From Chloracidobacterium sp. (GTDB lineage Bacteria; Acidobacteriota; Blastocatellia; Pyrinomonadales; Pyrinomonadaceae): 64,000 bases of DNA. The notes beneath the pieces were generated by a model that saw only the letters and a program-made list of their open reading frames with translations, ran no database searches and was not told the DNA's origin. A program made the position numbers and the translations under genes. Positions 17,263-25,385 of this stretch are shown in pieces. Position 1 is the stretch's first letter. Each line of letters begins with the position of its first letter. The stretch lies in contig JADJTD010000001.1 in the NCBI GenBank assembly GCA_016711345.1, forward strand, positions 3,474,001 to 3,538,000, in the 5' to 3' direction.

Positions 17263-17338
17263 TGGTAGGCCGAGCAGGGATCGAACCTGCGACCCACGGA
17301 TTAAGAGTCCGTTGCTCTACCGACTGAGCTATCGACCC
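17263..17338 (-). tRNA. tRNA-Lys (anticodon CTT)
   Basis: On the minus strand the 76-base sequence starts GGGTCGATAGCTCAGTCGGT and ends with an encoded CCA. It folds as a cloverleaf: acceptor stem GGGTCGA with TCGGCCT, D-loop AGCTCAGTCGGTAGAGC, anticodon arm CGGACTCTTAATCCG with CTT, and T-arm GCAGGTTCGATCCCTGC. G1 pairs as a wobble with U72. Confidence 0.95.
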
Positions 17339-17370
17339 AAAAGCAAGCTGAATTATAACAAACCGAATTT

Positions 17371-17469
17371 TTAACGCAAAGACGCTAAGAATCAAAGTTG
17401 CGAAAAAAGACTGGTTGAAATGATCAAGATTATATCTTGGCGTCTTTGCACCTTTGCGACTTTGCGTTG
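17371..17469. repeat. Dispersed palindromic element (CGCAAAGACGC type)
   Basis: The left arm (AACGCAAAGACGCTAAG...) and the right arm (CTTGGCGTCTTTGCACC...TTTGCGTT) are near reverse complements with a long imperfect centre. It fills the space between tRNA-Lys and the kinase gene. Fragments of the same family occur at 39849-39900. Confidence 0.65.
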
Positions 17470-17485
17470 AAAATATCTATCAGCG

Positions 17486-19114
17486 ATGCGTGAATGCCCA
17501 AAATGCGAACTTTGTTTCCCCGACGACGTGGTCGTCTGCCCGTTGGACGAAACGCAGACTCGTCTCTCGCTGCCCGGACCGCAAATGATCGCCGGTCGTT
17601 ACTTGCTCGAAAGCAGGCTGGGGCGCGGAGCGATGGGACAGGTCTATCTTGCCAAAGACAACAAGTTTGCGATGAAAAAACTTGCGGTTAAGACGGTTCG
17701 CCAGGACATTCTTTCGAGCGATGACCTGCAGGAAGGCGAGGCGATCGCACGCTTCGAACGAGAAGCTCAGGCCGCCGCGTCGATCGAACATCCCAATACT
17801 GTTAGCGTGACGGACTTCGGTGAAACGCCCGATGGCATTTTTTATCTTGTGATGGAGTATGTCGAAGGCGAGACGCTGCACAAGCTGCTCCGACGCGAAG
17901 GTACTTTGCCGGTGAAACGTGCCGTTCGATTGTTGAGGCAAATCGCAGACGGAGTTGATGCCGCTCACGAACTCGGAATCCTTCATCGCGACCTCAAGCC
18001 CGCAAATATTTTTATCATGCAAAAGGGCAAGAGCGGAGATGGATTTGTAAAGGTCGGCGACTTTGGACTCGCGAAGATCGTCAATCAGACTGTCACAGAT
18101 ATTTCTTCGAATGCTACGCCGTCATCACGCGGGATTATCGGCACTCCGGAATTTATGTCGCCCGAACAGATGCAGCCAGAAATTGGCGTCGATGTGCGTG
18201 CCGACCTATATGCTCTTGGCACGATCGCTTATCTGATGCTGGGCGGCAAAACACCGTTCACGGGTGACATGATGCAGCTAATTATGCAAAAGGTGATGCA
18301 AAAGGCACCGCCGCTATCAACTATACGCTCCGACATTCCGGCTGACGTTGATCGCGTGATAATGAAAGCTCTAGAGATCGAACCAGTCAATCGACCGCCA
18401 TCAGTTTCCGACTGGATCGACGAACTCGAGGCTGCCGCTGAGGATATTGACGAAAGTAAAACAACAGGCAAGTCGCGGCTCGTTGTTATGGCTCCGGTTG
18501 GTGCCGAGGTTTATGTCAATGATGAGCGGAAGGGAAGTGTTGGAAGTTCAGGACGTGTAATTCTAATTGATATTCCCGCCGGGCAGCATATCTTGCGTGT
18601 TTCAAAACAGGGCGAAAGAGATGATGAGCGCGTTATAGAAGTGCGTCCCGGCACGGGCGAGCAAGTAATACAAGCTCAACTAAAGACCAGATACACCAGT
18701 CAACCTACTTCGTCGCAGGGAATCGGCAGCGGAGCGGCTCCATCGAGCGTGATGCCGGGCATTGTCGCGTGCGTAAGTTGCAATTCACGGTTTGCAGAAG
18801 GCGTGCGTTTTTGCGGGAGGTGCGGCAGTTCTAACTTTAAGATGATCAGCGCGGGCGAAGGCTCTGAAACATATCCGTGTCCTCGATGCTCGTCACCGCT
18901 GCCGCACAATTCACGATTCTGTGGACGCTGCGGTTTGAACATCACGCCTGCTATGCAGCAGCATAACAGTTCGCCGCCGTCTTTTACTCCGCACTCTGCA
19001 TCAGGCACTCCGCACTCAATGCCGCCTCAGGTTACACGGCTTTGCACCCGCTGCGGTGGAACTTATCCTCCGCAAATAAAGTTTTGTGGGCGCTGTGGGT
19101 TGACGTTGCAATGA
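17486..19114 (+). CDS. Ser/Thr protein kinase with N-terminal zinc ribbon, PEGA domain and three C-terminal zinc ribbons
   Basis: 542 residues. A CPKC...VCPLD zinc-ribbon-like start (residues 4-20) precedes a complete kinase domain (about 38-315) with a GRGAMGQVYLA loop, HRDLKPAN catalytic loop and DFGLAK. Residues 325-395 fit a PEGA domain (APVGAEVYVNDERKG). The C-terminus has three zinc ribbons, each with a CxxC pair and a FCGRCG second half. No transmembrane segment is seen, which is unusual because PEGA domains are often extracytoplasmic; so the protein is probably cytosolic. It phosphorylates unknown targets; FHA proteins nearby are plausible readers. Confidence 0.9.
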   Translation: MRECPKCELCFPDDVVVCPLDETQTRLSLPGPQMIAGRYLLESRLGRGAMGQVYLAKDNKFAMKKLAVKTVRQDILSSDDLQEGEAIARFEREAQAAASIEHPNTVSVTDFGETPDGIFYLVMEYVEGETLHKLLRREGTLPVKRAVRLLRQIADGVDAAHELGILHRDLKPANIFIMQKGKSGDGFVKVGDFGLAKIVNQTVTDISSNATPSSRGIIGTPEFMSPEQMQPEIGVDVRADLYALGTIAYLMLGGKTPFTGDMMQLIMQKVMQKAPPLSTIRSDIPADVDRVIMKALEIEPVNRPPSVSDWIDELEAAAEDIDESKTTGKSRLVVMAPVGAEVYVNDERKGSVGSSGRVILIDIPAGQHILRVSKQGERDDERVIEVRPGTGEQVIQAQLKTRYTSQPTSSQGIGSGAAPSSVMPGIVACVSCNSRFAEGVRFCGRCGSSNFKMISAGEGSETYPCPRCSSPLPHNSRFCGRCGLNITPAMQQHNSSPPSFTPHSASGTPHSMPPQVTRLCTRCGGTYPPQIKFCGRCGLTLQ

Positions 19115-19133
19115 TGTGCTCCGAATCAATGTA

Positions 19134-19289
19134 TCAAGAGAGGATGGAAGGCTCGGAAGGTTCTTCAATCGGGGGCGTTTTGACCTCAGACATTTCGGGT
19201 TCGGCGGTTGTTTTTTCCAATTCGTCTTGGTGCTCTTTCCTTACATTCAGAGCGACTTCGAGAAGTGATTTTGGGTTGTCTGTATTCAT
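19134..19289 (-). CDS. Possible small acidic protein
   Basis: A 51-residue frame from the ATG at 19289, starting MNTDNPKSLLEVALNV and ending in an acidic, Pro/Glu-rich tail. A longer frame to 19433 exists but its extra part looks non-coding. No family is recognised and no strong ribosome-binding site is seen. It is convergent with the kinase gene. Listed only because the N-terminal part looks protein-like. Confidence 0.3.
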   Translation of the reverse strand: MNTDNPKSLLEVALNVRKEHQDELEKTTAEPEMSEVKTPPIEEPSEPSILS

Positions 19290-19439
19290 TTTTTCATCAA
19301 ATTTGCATCTAATATGCACCCATTTTTTCTTGGCGATGGTATGCGAGAATACATAACAGGAAGTTTCTTTCTGAAACGCTAAGAAGTGTCGAACTACCTT
19401 CTTTCTTGCGAATCGTAACTTGCGACGGAACACGGTTTG

Positions 19440-19922
19440 ATGTTACAGTCACAATACACAATTTCCCAGAACAAATTCATGAACGACGCGTTAAAGCCGT
19501 ATGAATTAAGATTCGACTCTCGAAGGCACTATCTCCATGCGCACATACACGCAAAGGAGATGACGCGGGCCACGGCTCTTTCCTATTTGCAGGAAGTCGC
19601 GAATGAATGCGATCGCGGCAATTACAGGCGCCTACTTCTGGAACGAGACGTTCCTATGATGCTTAACAGCTTAGACCTCTTCCAAACGACCAATGATTTT
19701 CTTGACATGGTCAAATATGTGCGAGTCGCTGTTCTCAATCAATACAAGGATCAGCAAACGGCGATGAATTTCGCACTGCTCATCAGTGCCAACCGAAAAG
19801 CACGATACAATGTCTTTACCGACCGAGGCGAAGCCGAGAAATGGCTATTAGAGGGCGTCCGCATCTACGAGCGTGAACCGCCTCCGCCGATATTTGTACG
19901 ACAAAATAATGGTCCAACATGA
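19440..19922 (+). CDS. Hypothetical protein, possible STAS/SpoIIAA-like fold
   Basis: About 160 residues from the ATG at 19440; an internal ATG at 19479 is an alternative start. The order of segments (YELRFDSRRHYLHAHIHAKEM, a central helix, RKARYNVFTDRGEAEKWLL) resembles proteins of the SpoIIAA-like/STAS fold, where the last helix follows a D-EA--WL motif. The C-terminal tail is Pro-rich. A clear terminator follows. The function is unknown; a role in signalling would be inference. Confidence 0.6.
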   Translation: MLQSQYTISQNKFMNDALKPYELRFDSRRHYLHAHIHAKEMTRATALSYLQEVANECDRGNYRRLLLERDVPMMLNSLDLFQTTNDFLDMVKYVRVAVLNQYKDQQTAMNFALLISANRKARYNVFTDRGEAEKWLLEGVRIYEREPPPPIFVRQNNGPT

Positions 19923-19930
19923 TTTAGATC

Positions 19931-19962
19931 GGCTCCACTCATTCTGTGCGGAGCTTTTTTTT
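19931..19962 (+). terminator. Rho-independent terminator
   Basis: GCTCC (19932-19936) pairs with GGAGC (19950-19954), with weak inner pairing, followed by eight T. It ends the gene finishing at 19922. Confidence 0.7.
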
Positions 19963-20061
19963 GAAGCGGTGTTAATTTTTGCGGTCTTTCCGGGGAAAAT
20001 AGCCAACTCATAGTCCAAGAAACCAAAGTGAAGCAAAAGTAGGAAAAAAAACCTCTTCGAC

Positions 20062-20122
20062 ACCCCAAAAAGCCGTCTAGAGCGCCCCAAAAGCCACTTA
20101 TTAACATGAAAAAGCCACCCAA
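20062..20122 (+). repeat. 21-bp tandem repeat, locus A
   Basis: Three units centred on CCAAAAAGCC/CCAAAAGCCAC/GAAAAAGCCAC have their GCC at 20072, 20093 and 20114, an exact 21-base period. The same motif with the same period occurs inverted at 60020-60098. The rest of the 19963-20403 gap shows no convincing gene; a minus-strand frame across it is low-complexity. A TATAAT hexamer at 20357 could be the -10 site for the next gene, but no good -35 is seen. Confidence 0.7.
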
Positions 20123-20403
20123 AAAATAGGCGGTGCGGTTTGGGTGATGTGCTTCTTCATCATTTTCGGGACAGCTATCATCAGACCCCTTGATATCGCC
20201 CTTCATCACTACATTCATGTCTCCCGACATCTCAGCAAAAGCAATATCCTCCTCCTCGCCGCAAAGAACGCAAAGCAGGACAAAAGTGAACGTGCGTGAG
20301 ATCCTGATCAGGACCTACCGAGTATCATAAAAGTCGCGTTTCGAGTTGTGAAAAAGTATAATAACAGCGTTCTGAATGACTCGTTTTCAAATGAGGAAAA
20401 ACT

Positions 20404-21399
20404 ATGAAGATCTGCCCTCGATGCCAGAAAACATACGCTGATGATAACCTCAATTTTTGTCTTGAAGACGGTTCGGTATTGACTGCGGCTGCGTCTGGAC
20501 AAATCTTGCCGGAAACTCTCGTTATGAATGAGCCGCGCATAACGCAACCGCAACCGTCGCCGGGCACCAGCACATCCGGCTCGCCGCCAAATTGGCAGCA
20601 GCAGCCTCAGCAATATGCGATGCAGCCGCCTAAAAAGTCGTCGAAAGCTTGGCTGTGGGTATTAGGCATACTTGGGATCTTGATTTTATTGTGCGGCGGT
20701 GGATTTGTAGGATTTGTGTTCTGGGCCGCGTCGCAGGCGGATAAAACCGCGAATTCTGTTTTCAGTAACAGTAAATTTGGTTCGCCAACTCCTTATTCGA
20801 ACAAGACCCCGACTTCCACATCAACAACGGGCAGAGATGATGTAACTACTGTTGACCTTAATATGTTCGTCAAGGAGTTTTCTGTATATGGGACCACTGA
20901 AATGAGCGGTGACGAACTGACGATGGGTTCAATTCGGAAGGGCTTTTATTATGTTCTCGTAGCGCCGGATAAAGATGAAGAAGATAACCCGATTGATAAA
21001 TATAAGACCGATGACGCGGATACGCGTGTGACGGTCCAAAATGTTAACGATGCGAGTTCGAGTCTAGGTTATGGACTCATCTTTCACAGCAACCCTCAAC
21101 CACTTCAGCAGGATTATGCATTTTTGATCGATACAAAACGGAAGAAGTACGAGGTCGTCCGTCATGAGCCGCAAAAAGAAACAGTTGTAAAGAACTGGAC
21201 GTCTTCAAATGCGATAAAGGGTGGTACCGAAGAGAACGTCCTGGAAGTGCGCGACCAAAGCGACAAGATCGAGATGTACATCAATGGAACCATGGTAACG
21301 TCGATCCAGAATACGCACGGCTATAGCGGGGGAGTTGTCGGGTTGTATTCCGGCGATGGCGTGAAAGTTGTTTTCAAGAATCTTGAGATCAGGAGATAG
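20404..21399 (+). CDS. Zinc-ribbon membrane protein with extracytoplasmic beta-sandwich-like domain
   Basis: 331 residues. The N-terminus is a zinc ribbon of the CPRCQKTYADDNLNFCLEDG type, followed by a Pro/Gln-rich linker, one transmembrane helix (about residues 80-105, LGILGILILLCGGGFVGFVF) and a C-terminal domain (150-331). The end of that domain (DKIEMYINGTMVTSI, YSGGVVGLYSGDG) resembles concanavalin/LamG-like beta-sandwich proteins. It is the first gene of a three-gene unit with a zinc-ribbon paralogue and an FHA kinase, with 11-12 base gaps. The cytosolic zinc ribbon may connect it to that kinase; the function is unknown. Confidence 0.75.
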   Translation: MKICPRCQKTYADDNLNFCLEDGSVLTAAASGQILPETLVMNEPRITQPQPSPGTSTSGSPPNWQQQPQQYAMQPPKKSSKAWLWVLGILGILILLCGGGFVGFVFWAASQADKTANSVFSNSKFGSPTPYSNKTPTSTSTTGRDDVTTVDLNMFVKEFSVYGTTEMSGDELTMGSIRKGFYYVLVAPDKDEEDNPIDKYKTDDADTRVTVQNVNDASSSLGYGLIFHSNPQPLQQDYAFLIDTKRKKYEVVRHEPQKETVVKNWTSSNAIKGGTEENVLEVRDQSDKIEMYINGTMVTSIQNTHGYSGGVVGLYSGDGVKVVFKNLEIRR

Positions 21400-21410
21400 A
21401 AGCTCCGTTT

Positions 21411-21917
21411 ATGAAGCAATGTCCCCGATGCCGGAAAACCTACGACGACGTTCAGCTTAACTTTTGTCTTGATGACGGCGAATCCCTGACTGACGTTCCT
21501 TATGCGAATACGCGCTACGCGGACGATGCCCCGCCGACGATAGTGCTTGATCAATCGCGTGTCACAAATCCTGCGAATTGGCCTGTGTCTCCGCCAACTG
21601 CTCCCGTCTCTCAGTGGCAGCCTCAAAATATAACGAACCGCCAGTTCGGAGCACCGCAGTTCTCACTGTCGCGTGATCAGACGGTTCCAACTATTGCTCT
21701 CATTCTTGGGATATTGAGCATACCGCTAATATGCTGTTATGGCGGGATTTGGCTCGGTGTGCCGGCAGCCGCTATGGGCTTTATCGGAATGCGAAATGTC
21801 GACGGCGACAGCAATCGATATGGAGGACGCGGAATGGCAATCGGCGGCATGGTCTTGGGTGTGATCAGTTTTCTAGCATCGCTGGTTTTTGCGTTATTCG
21901 CGATTCTTGCGAGTTAA
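21411..21917 (+). CDS. Zinc-ribbon membrane protein with DUF4190-like C-terminus
   Basis: 168 residues. The N-terminal zinc ribbon CPRCRKTYDDVQLNFCLDDG is almost the same as in the preceding gene. The C-terminal 80 residues hold two transmembrane helices around a Gly-rich loop (YGGRGMAIGGMVLGVISF), matching DUF4190-type membrane domains. It is the middle gene of the zinc-ribbon/FHA-kinase unit. Function unknown. Confidence 0.75.
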   Translation: MKQCPRCRKTYDDVQLNFCLDDGESLTDVPYANTRYADDAPPTIVLDQSRVTNPANWPVSPPTAPVSQWQPQNITNRQFGAPQFSLSRDQTVPTIALILGILSIPLICCYGGIWLGVPAAAMGFIGMRNVDGDSNRYGGRGMAIGGMVLGVISFLASLVFALFAILAS

Positions 21918-21929
21918 ATAATAGGGACA

Positions 21930-23240
21930 ATGCTCGTAACTTTACACGTTGTAGCAGGGCCGCAAACAGGCCGTGATTTTACATTCGATCAGCATGATAC
22001 GTTCATGATCGGACGGAGCGAGGACGCGCAATTTTGTCTTCCGCAAGACCGGTTTTTCTCTCGTCATCACTGCCTCATTGAAATTGCGCCGCCACAGGCA
22101 TTTCTTCGCGACCTCGGTTCCACGAACGGTACTTACGTCAACGGCATGCGTGTCGATACAGTCTATCTGAAAAGTGGTGACAGGATTCAGGGGGGCGAGA
22201 CGGTGCTCGAAGTCGAGGTTTCGAGCGGCGTTGAAGCTTCAGCTAACGACAAAGAGAAGTTCATTAGTACACAACTCTCAATGGTTCCGGTCGAGTGCTT
22301 AAATTGTCGTGCTCGTTCAGCATTTGAGGCGGATGATCCCGATGCGCGGCTTTCTTACATCTGTGATGATTGCCGCGAGGAGTTAAAGAAGAATCCTCAA
22401 CCTGTTCCAAATTACCAGATGGTTCGGGTTATCGGACAGGGAGGTATGGGCAGTGTGATGCTCGCCCGTTCGGAAGACAACGGAGAGGTAGTTGCTATCA
22501 AGACGCTGCTCCCAGAGGTTGCGGTCAGTGAGCAGTCGTTAAAGCGCTTTCTCCGCGAGATCGAAGTTGCATCTTCGCTCCAACATCCGAATATTGTCAG
22601 GTACATCGAACACGGAAAGCACAACGGCCTCGTTTATCTTGTTACCGAATTTGTCGTAGGAATGGATGCTTCGCGTCTGGCGAAAACTAGAGGCGGAAAA
22701 CTTGGCTACAGGGAAGTTGTAAGGATCATCGAACAAACCCTCGCGGCCTTGGATTTCGCTCATAAGCAAGGTTTTGTCCACCGCGACATAAAGGAACAGA
22801 ACATATTGATCAGCGGCAATTTTCCAAATAGCATCGCAAAGCTAACCGATTTTGGCCTTTCAAAAAGCTTTAAGGAAACAGGAATGAGCGGAGTGACAAT
22901 GGTCGGAGATGTAGCCGGAACTATCGCTTACATGCCGCCCGAACAGGTTCGCGACTTTAAGGATGTAAAGCCGCCGTCCGACATTTACGCGATGGGAATG
23001 ACTGCTTATGCTCTCTTGACCGGTACCAACGCACTCGACATCGACCCAAAGGCAGGCATTGCTGAAACTGTTAAAGCCATCTTTGAAAAACCGATTATCC
23101 CTTTGAAGGAACGCATTCCCGAAATGCCTGTAAGACTTGCGTCAGTGATCGAGACGGCCCTGGCAAAGCACGTTGAAAATCGCTGGCGAACTGCCGGAGC
23201 AATGCGAGAGGCCCTTTTGTCAGCGGCATCTGATGTGTGA
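21930..23240 (+). CDS. FHA domain-containing Ser/Thr protein kinase
   Basis: 436 residues. An N-terminal FHA domain (residues 5-95: FMIGRSEDAQFCL, FSRHHCLIE, STNGTYVNG) is followed by a short CLNC...CDDC zinc-binding segment and a kinase domain (about 160-430). The kinase shows GQGGMGSVMLA, AIKTL, HRDIKEQN and DFGLSKS. No transmembrane helix is seen. Having reader and writer of phosphothreonine in one protein suggests autoregulation or recruitment by a phosphorylated partner. It ends 3 bases from the convergent YihY gene. Confidence 0.92.
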   Translation: MLVTLHVVAGPQTGRDFTFDQHDTFMIGRSEDAQFCLPQDRFFSRHHCLIEIAPPQAFLRDLGSTNGTYVNGMRVDTVYLKSGDRIQGGETVLEVEVSSGVEASANDKEKFISTQLSMVPVECLNCRARSAFEADDPDARLSYICDDCREELKKNPQPVPNYQMVRVIGQGGMGSVMLARSEDNGEVVAIKTLLPEVAVSEQSLKRFLREIEVASSLQHPNIVRYIEHGKHNGLVYLVTEFVVGMDASRLAKTRGGKLGYREVVRIIEQTLAALDFAHKQGFVHRDIKEQNILISGNFPNSIAKLTDFGLSKSFKETGMSGVTMVGDVAGTIAYMPPEQVRDFKDVKPPSDIYAMGMTAYALLTGTNALDIDPKAGIAETVKAIFEKPIIPLKERIPEMPVRLASVIETALAKHVENRWRTAGAMREALLSAASDV

Positions 23241-23243
23241 GAT

Positions 23244-24104
23244 CTATTCGGGTACGTCAGTTTTATTGAGATCGGCAAGCACCGAATTGATCGCTCCGCC
23301 GATCAACAAAGTGAGAGCCGTAAGATAAAGCCAGAGCATCATGATTATGACGGCTCCAAGCGAGCCATAGGTCCTGTCGTACGAATTGAAATAGCCCAGA
23401 TAAATTCTGAATCCGCCTGTGAGAAATATCCATAAAAGAATTGATACGATCGAGCCGGGTGATATCCATACCCAGCGAATTGTTTTAAAATCAGGCAGCA
23501 GATTGTAGATTATCTCGCTGACTAGAAGCATGAGCAGCACAATTGATATCCATTGTATTGTGACTAGTATGAACGGTGAAGTTACTTCTAGGCCGAGGCC
23601 GGCCAGAAGGTATTGGACAAGCTGCCAACCATAAAAAACTCCGCCAACCACTACAGTGGCTAAAATTGAAAATACAAACGTAAGCACGACCGACTGGGCC
23701 TTTGTTCGCCACCAGTAGCGGCTGTCTCGGATCTTGTAAACATCGTTGAGAGCATTTCGAATAGCATCAACGCCCGCCGAAGCCGACCACAGAGTAACTA
23801 GCAGTCCGATCGTTGCCTTGCCGCCAGTACTGTTTACCACTATCTCGTCAACCGTGGTTTTTACCAGATTGAAAACCGCAGTTGGCATTAGCCGATTCAA
23901 ATAAACGAAAAGCTCACTTTTGAGTCCTTCCGAGGACACGAGAATGAGTCCGAAAAGGCTTACAAGAAAATAAAGAAGCGGGAAAAGAGCGAAGGAAAAA
24001 TAGAATGCTACCTGCGCCGCACGGCTAAAAACGTCGGCGTCGAATGACCGGTCGTAAAGCCGGTTAAAAAAGTTCTTCCAGGTAAATTCGCCGGTCGATT
24101 GCAT
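23244..24104 (-). CDS. YihY/BrkB family inner-membrane protein
   Basis: 286 residues with about six transmembrane helices. The family pattern is clear: AAQVAFYFSFALFPLLYFLVS in the first third, the LVTLWSASAGVDAIRNALNDVY block, and the LYGSLGAVI-like segment (RTYGSLGAVIIMMLWLYLTA) near the end. Despite an old annotation, it is not ribonuclease BN. The transport or other function is unknown. It is downstream of alr on the same strand with a 45-base gap. Confidence 0.9.
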   Translation of the reverse strand: MQSTGEFTWKNFFNRLYDRSFDADVFSRAAQVAFYFSFALFPLLYFLVSLFGLILVSSEGLKSELFVYLNRLMPTAVFNLVKTTVDEIVVNSTGGKATIGLLVTLWSASAGVDAIRNALNDVYKIRDSRYWWRTKAQSVVLTFVFSILATVVVGGVFYGWQLVQYLLAGLGLEVTSPFILVTIQWISIVLLMLLVSEIIYNLLPDFKTIRWVWISPGSIVSILLWIFLTGGFRIYLGYFNSYDRTYGSLGAVIIMMLWLYLTALTLLIGGAINSVLADLNKTDVPE

Positions 24105-24149
24105 AATCTTCGAAGCCCTCAGAGCTTCGGTTTTGTTATTGGAAACGGA

Positions 24150-25286
24150 CTAGATGTATATTCGAGGCACACGCGGCGATATACCGCAGGTGATCTCGTA
24201 GCCGATCGTGTCGAGTTCTCGCGCCAGATCAGATGCCTTGATCGCATGGCCCTCACCTCCACCGATCAGAAAAACCTCATCGGCTATTGCGACGTTAGGA
24301 ATGTCCGTAACGTCCAGCATTGTCCAGTCCATAGAAATGCGTCCGGCGATCGGGGCAATGTGGCCGTTTATATAGGCCTTGCCGCGATTCGACAGGCCGC
24401 GCGGATAGCCGTCGGCGTAACCGATCGGCACAAGGGCAATTACCGAGTCGCGTTGTGTATGGAAAGTGCGGCCATAACCAAGAGTTTGGCACTTTGGAAC
24501 TTGTCTTAGATAAGCAATTCGTGAACTAAGTGAAAGCACTGGCTTTAATACCGGGCGTGACGTTTCCGACGGCAAAATGTCGTCTATGAGGCCGTATAAG
24601 GCTCCACCGAGCCGCACCATGCTTCGACGAGATTCAGGGTGAGCGATAGCTCCCGGTGAATTGGCGAGGTCAAATAATTTTGGTGTATGACCGGCTGAAA
24701 CAAATTCTTCGCAGGCTTTTTCAAATCGTTCGACCTGTAAACTTGTGTACGGATTCTCTTTTGGATCTTCGGCAGATGCAAAGTGTGTTAAAAGGCCGGT
24801 AACGTTTAATTCTCTGACAGTTTTTAATTCTTGAGCAAATCGTGTTGCGTCGCTATGGTTGATCCCTACGCGGCCCATTCCCGTGTCGATCTTCACATGA
24901 ACATCAATGGTGCGATCGAGCTTGGCAGCAAATTTACCAAGAAGTTTCGCCATCGAGAGATCGTAGATCACAGGTGTCAGGTCATATTCGAATAGGAGCT
25001 TTTCTTGTCCGGGCCAGAAGGAACCAAGGCAGAGGATAGGGCATTTTACTCCTGCTTTGCGGATATCGACACCTTCTTCGGGAATTGCGACTCCGAACCA
25101 GTCAACGCCTTCGGATTCGAGTCGAACGGCACATGCTGCGGCACCGTGGCCATAGCCGTCTGCCTTGACGACTGCCATGTACTTTATGTCTTCCCCGATG
25201 AATTTTTTGGACGCGTGGAGATTAGAGGCGAGGGCATCCAGATCAATGTACGCTTGCGTCGGACGCTTTTCGATTTGCAGATTCAT
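24150..25286 (-). CDS. alr: Alanine racemase
   Basis: 378 residues from the ATG at 25286; the frame extends 7 codons further but lacks an ATG. It is a PLP-dependent racemase that supplies D-alanine for peptidoglycan. It has the AYIDLDALASNL start, the PLP lysine in MAVVKADGYGHGA (about residue 39), the LGYGRTF segment, and the conserved RISMDWTMLDVT block near the catalytic residues of the partner domain. It lies in a minus-strand series with yihY downstream. Confidence 0.95.
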   Translation of the reverse strand: MNLQIEKRPTQAYIDLDALASNLHASKKFIGEDIKYMAVVKADGYGHGAAACAVRLESEGVDWFGVAIPEEGVDIRKAGVKCPILCLGSFWPGQEKLLFEYDLTPVIYDLSMAKLLGKFAAKLDRTIDVHVKIDTGMGRVGINHSDATRFAQELKTVRELNVTGLLTHFASAEDPKENPYTSLQVERFEKACEEFVSAGHTPKLFDLANSPGAIAHPESRRSMVRLGGALYGLIDDILPSETSRPVLKPVLSLSSRIAYLRQVPKCQTLGYGRTFHTQRDSVIALVPIGYADGYPRGLSNRGKAYINGHIAPIAGRISMDWTMLDVTDIPNVAIADEVFLIGGGEGHAIKASDLARELDTIGYEITCGISPRVPRIYI

Positions 25287-25385
25287 CGCACTTAAACAAA
25301 TACTCAAATAAATACTTGTAACATATTCAAAAACAATACAGTTATAGTTTATATAAGGTGAGGCATTAACTCGCTGACTGACTTA

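Noticed and set aside
19865..20230. Minus-strand 121-codon frame
   Set aside because: It crosses the terminator and the 21-bp repeat and is low-complexity Phe/Gly-rich; it is an open frame caused by the repeat.
24111..24140. Hairpin GAAGC/GCTTC with T-run between alr and yihY
   Set aside because: The T-run faces the plus strand while both flanking genes are on the minus strand, so a terminator role is not supported.
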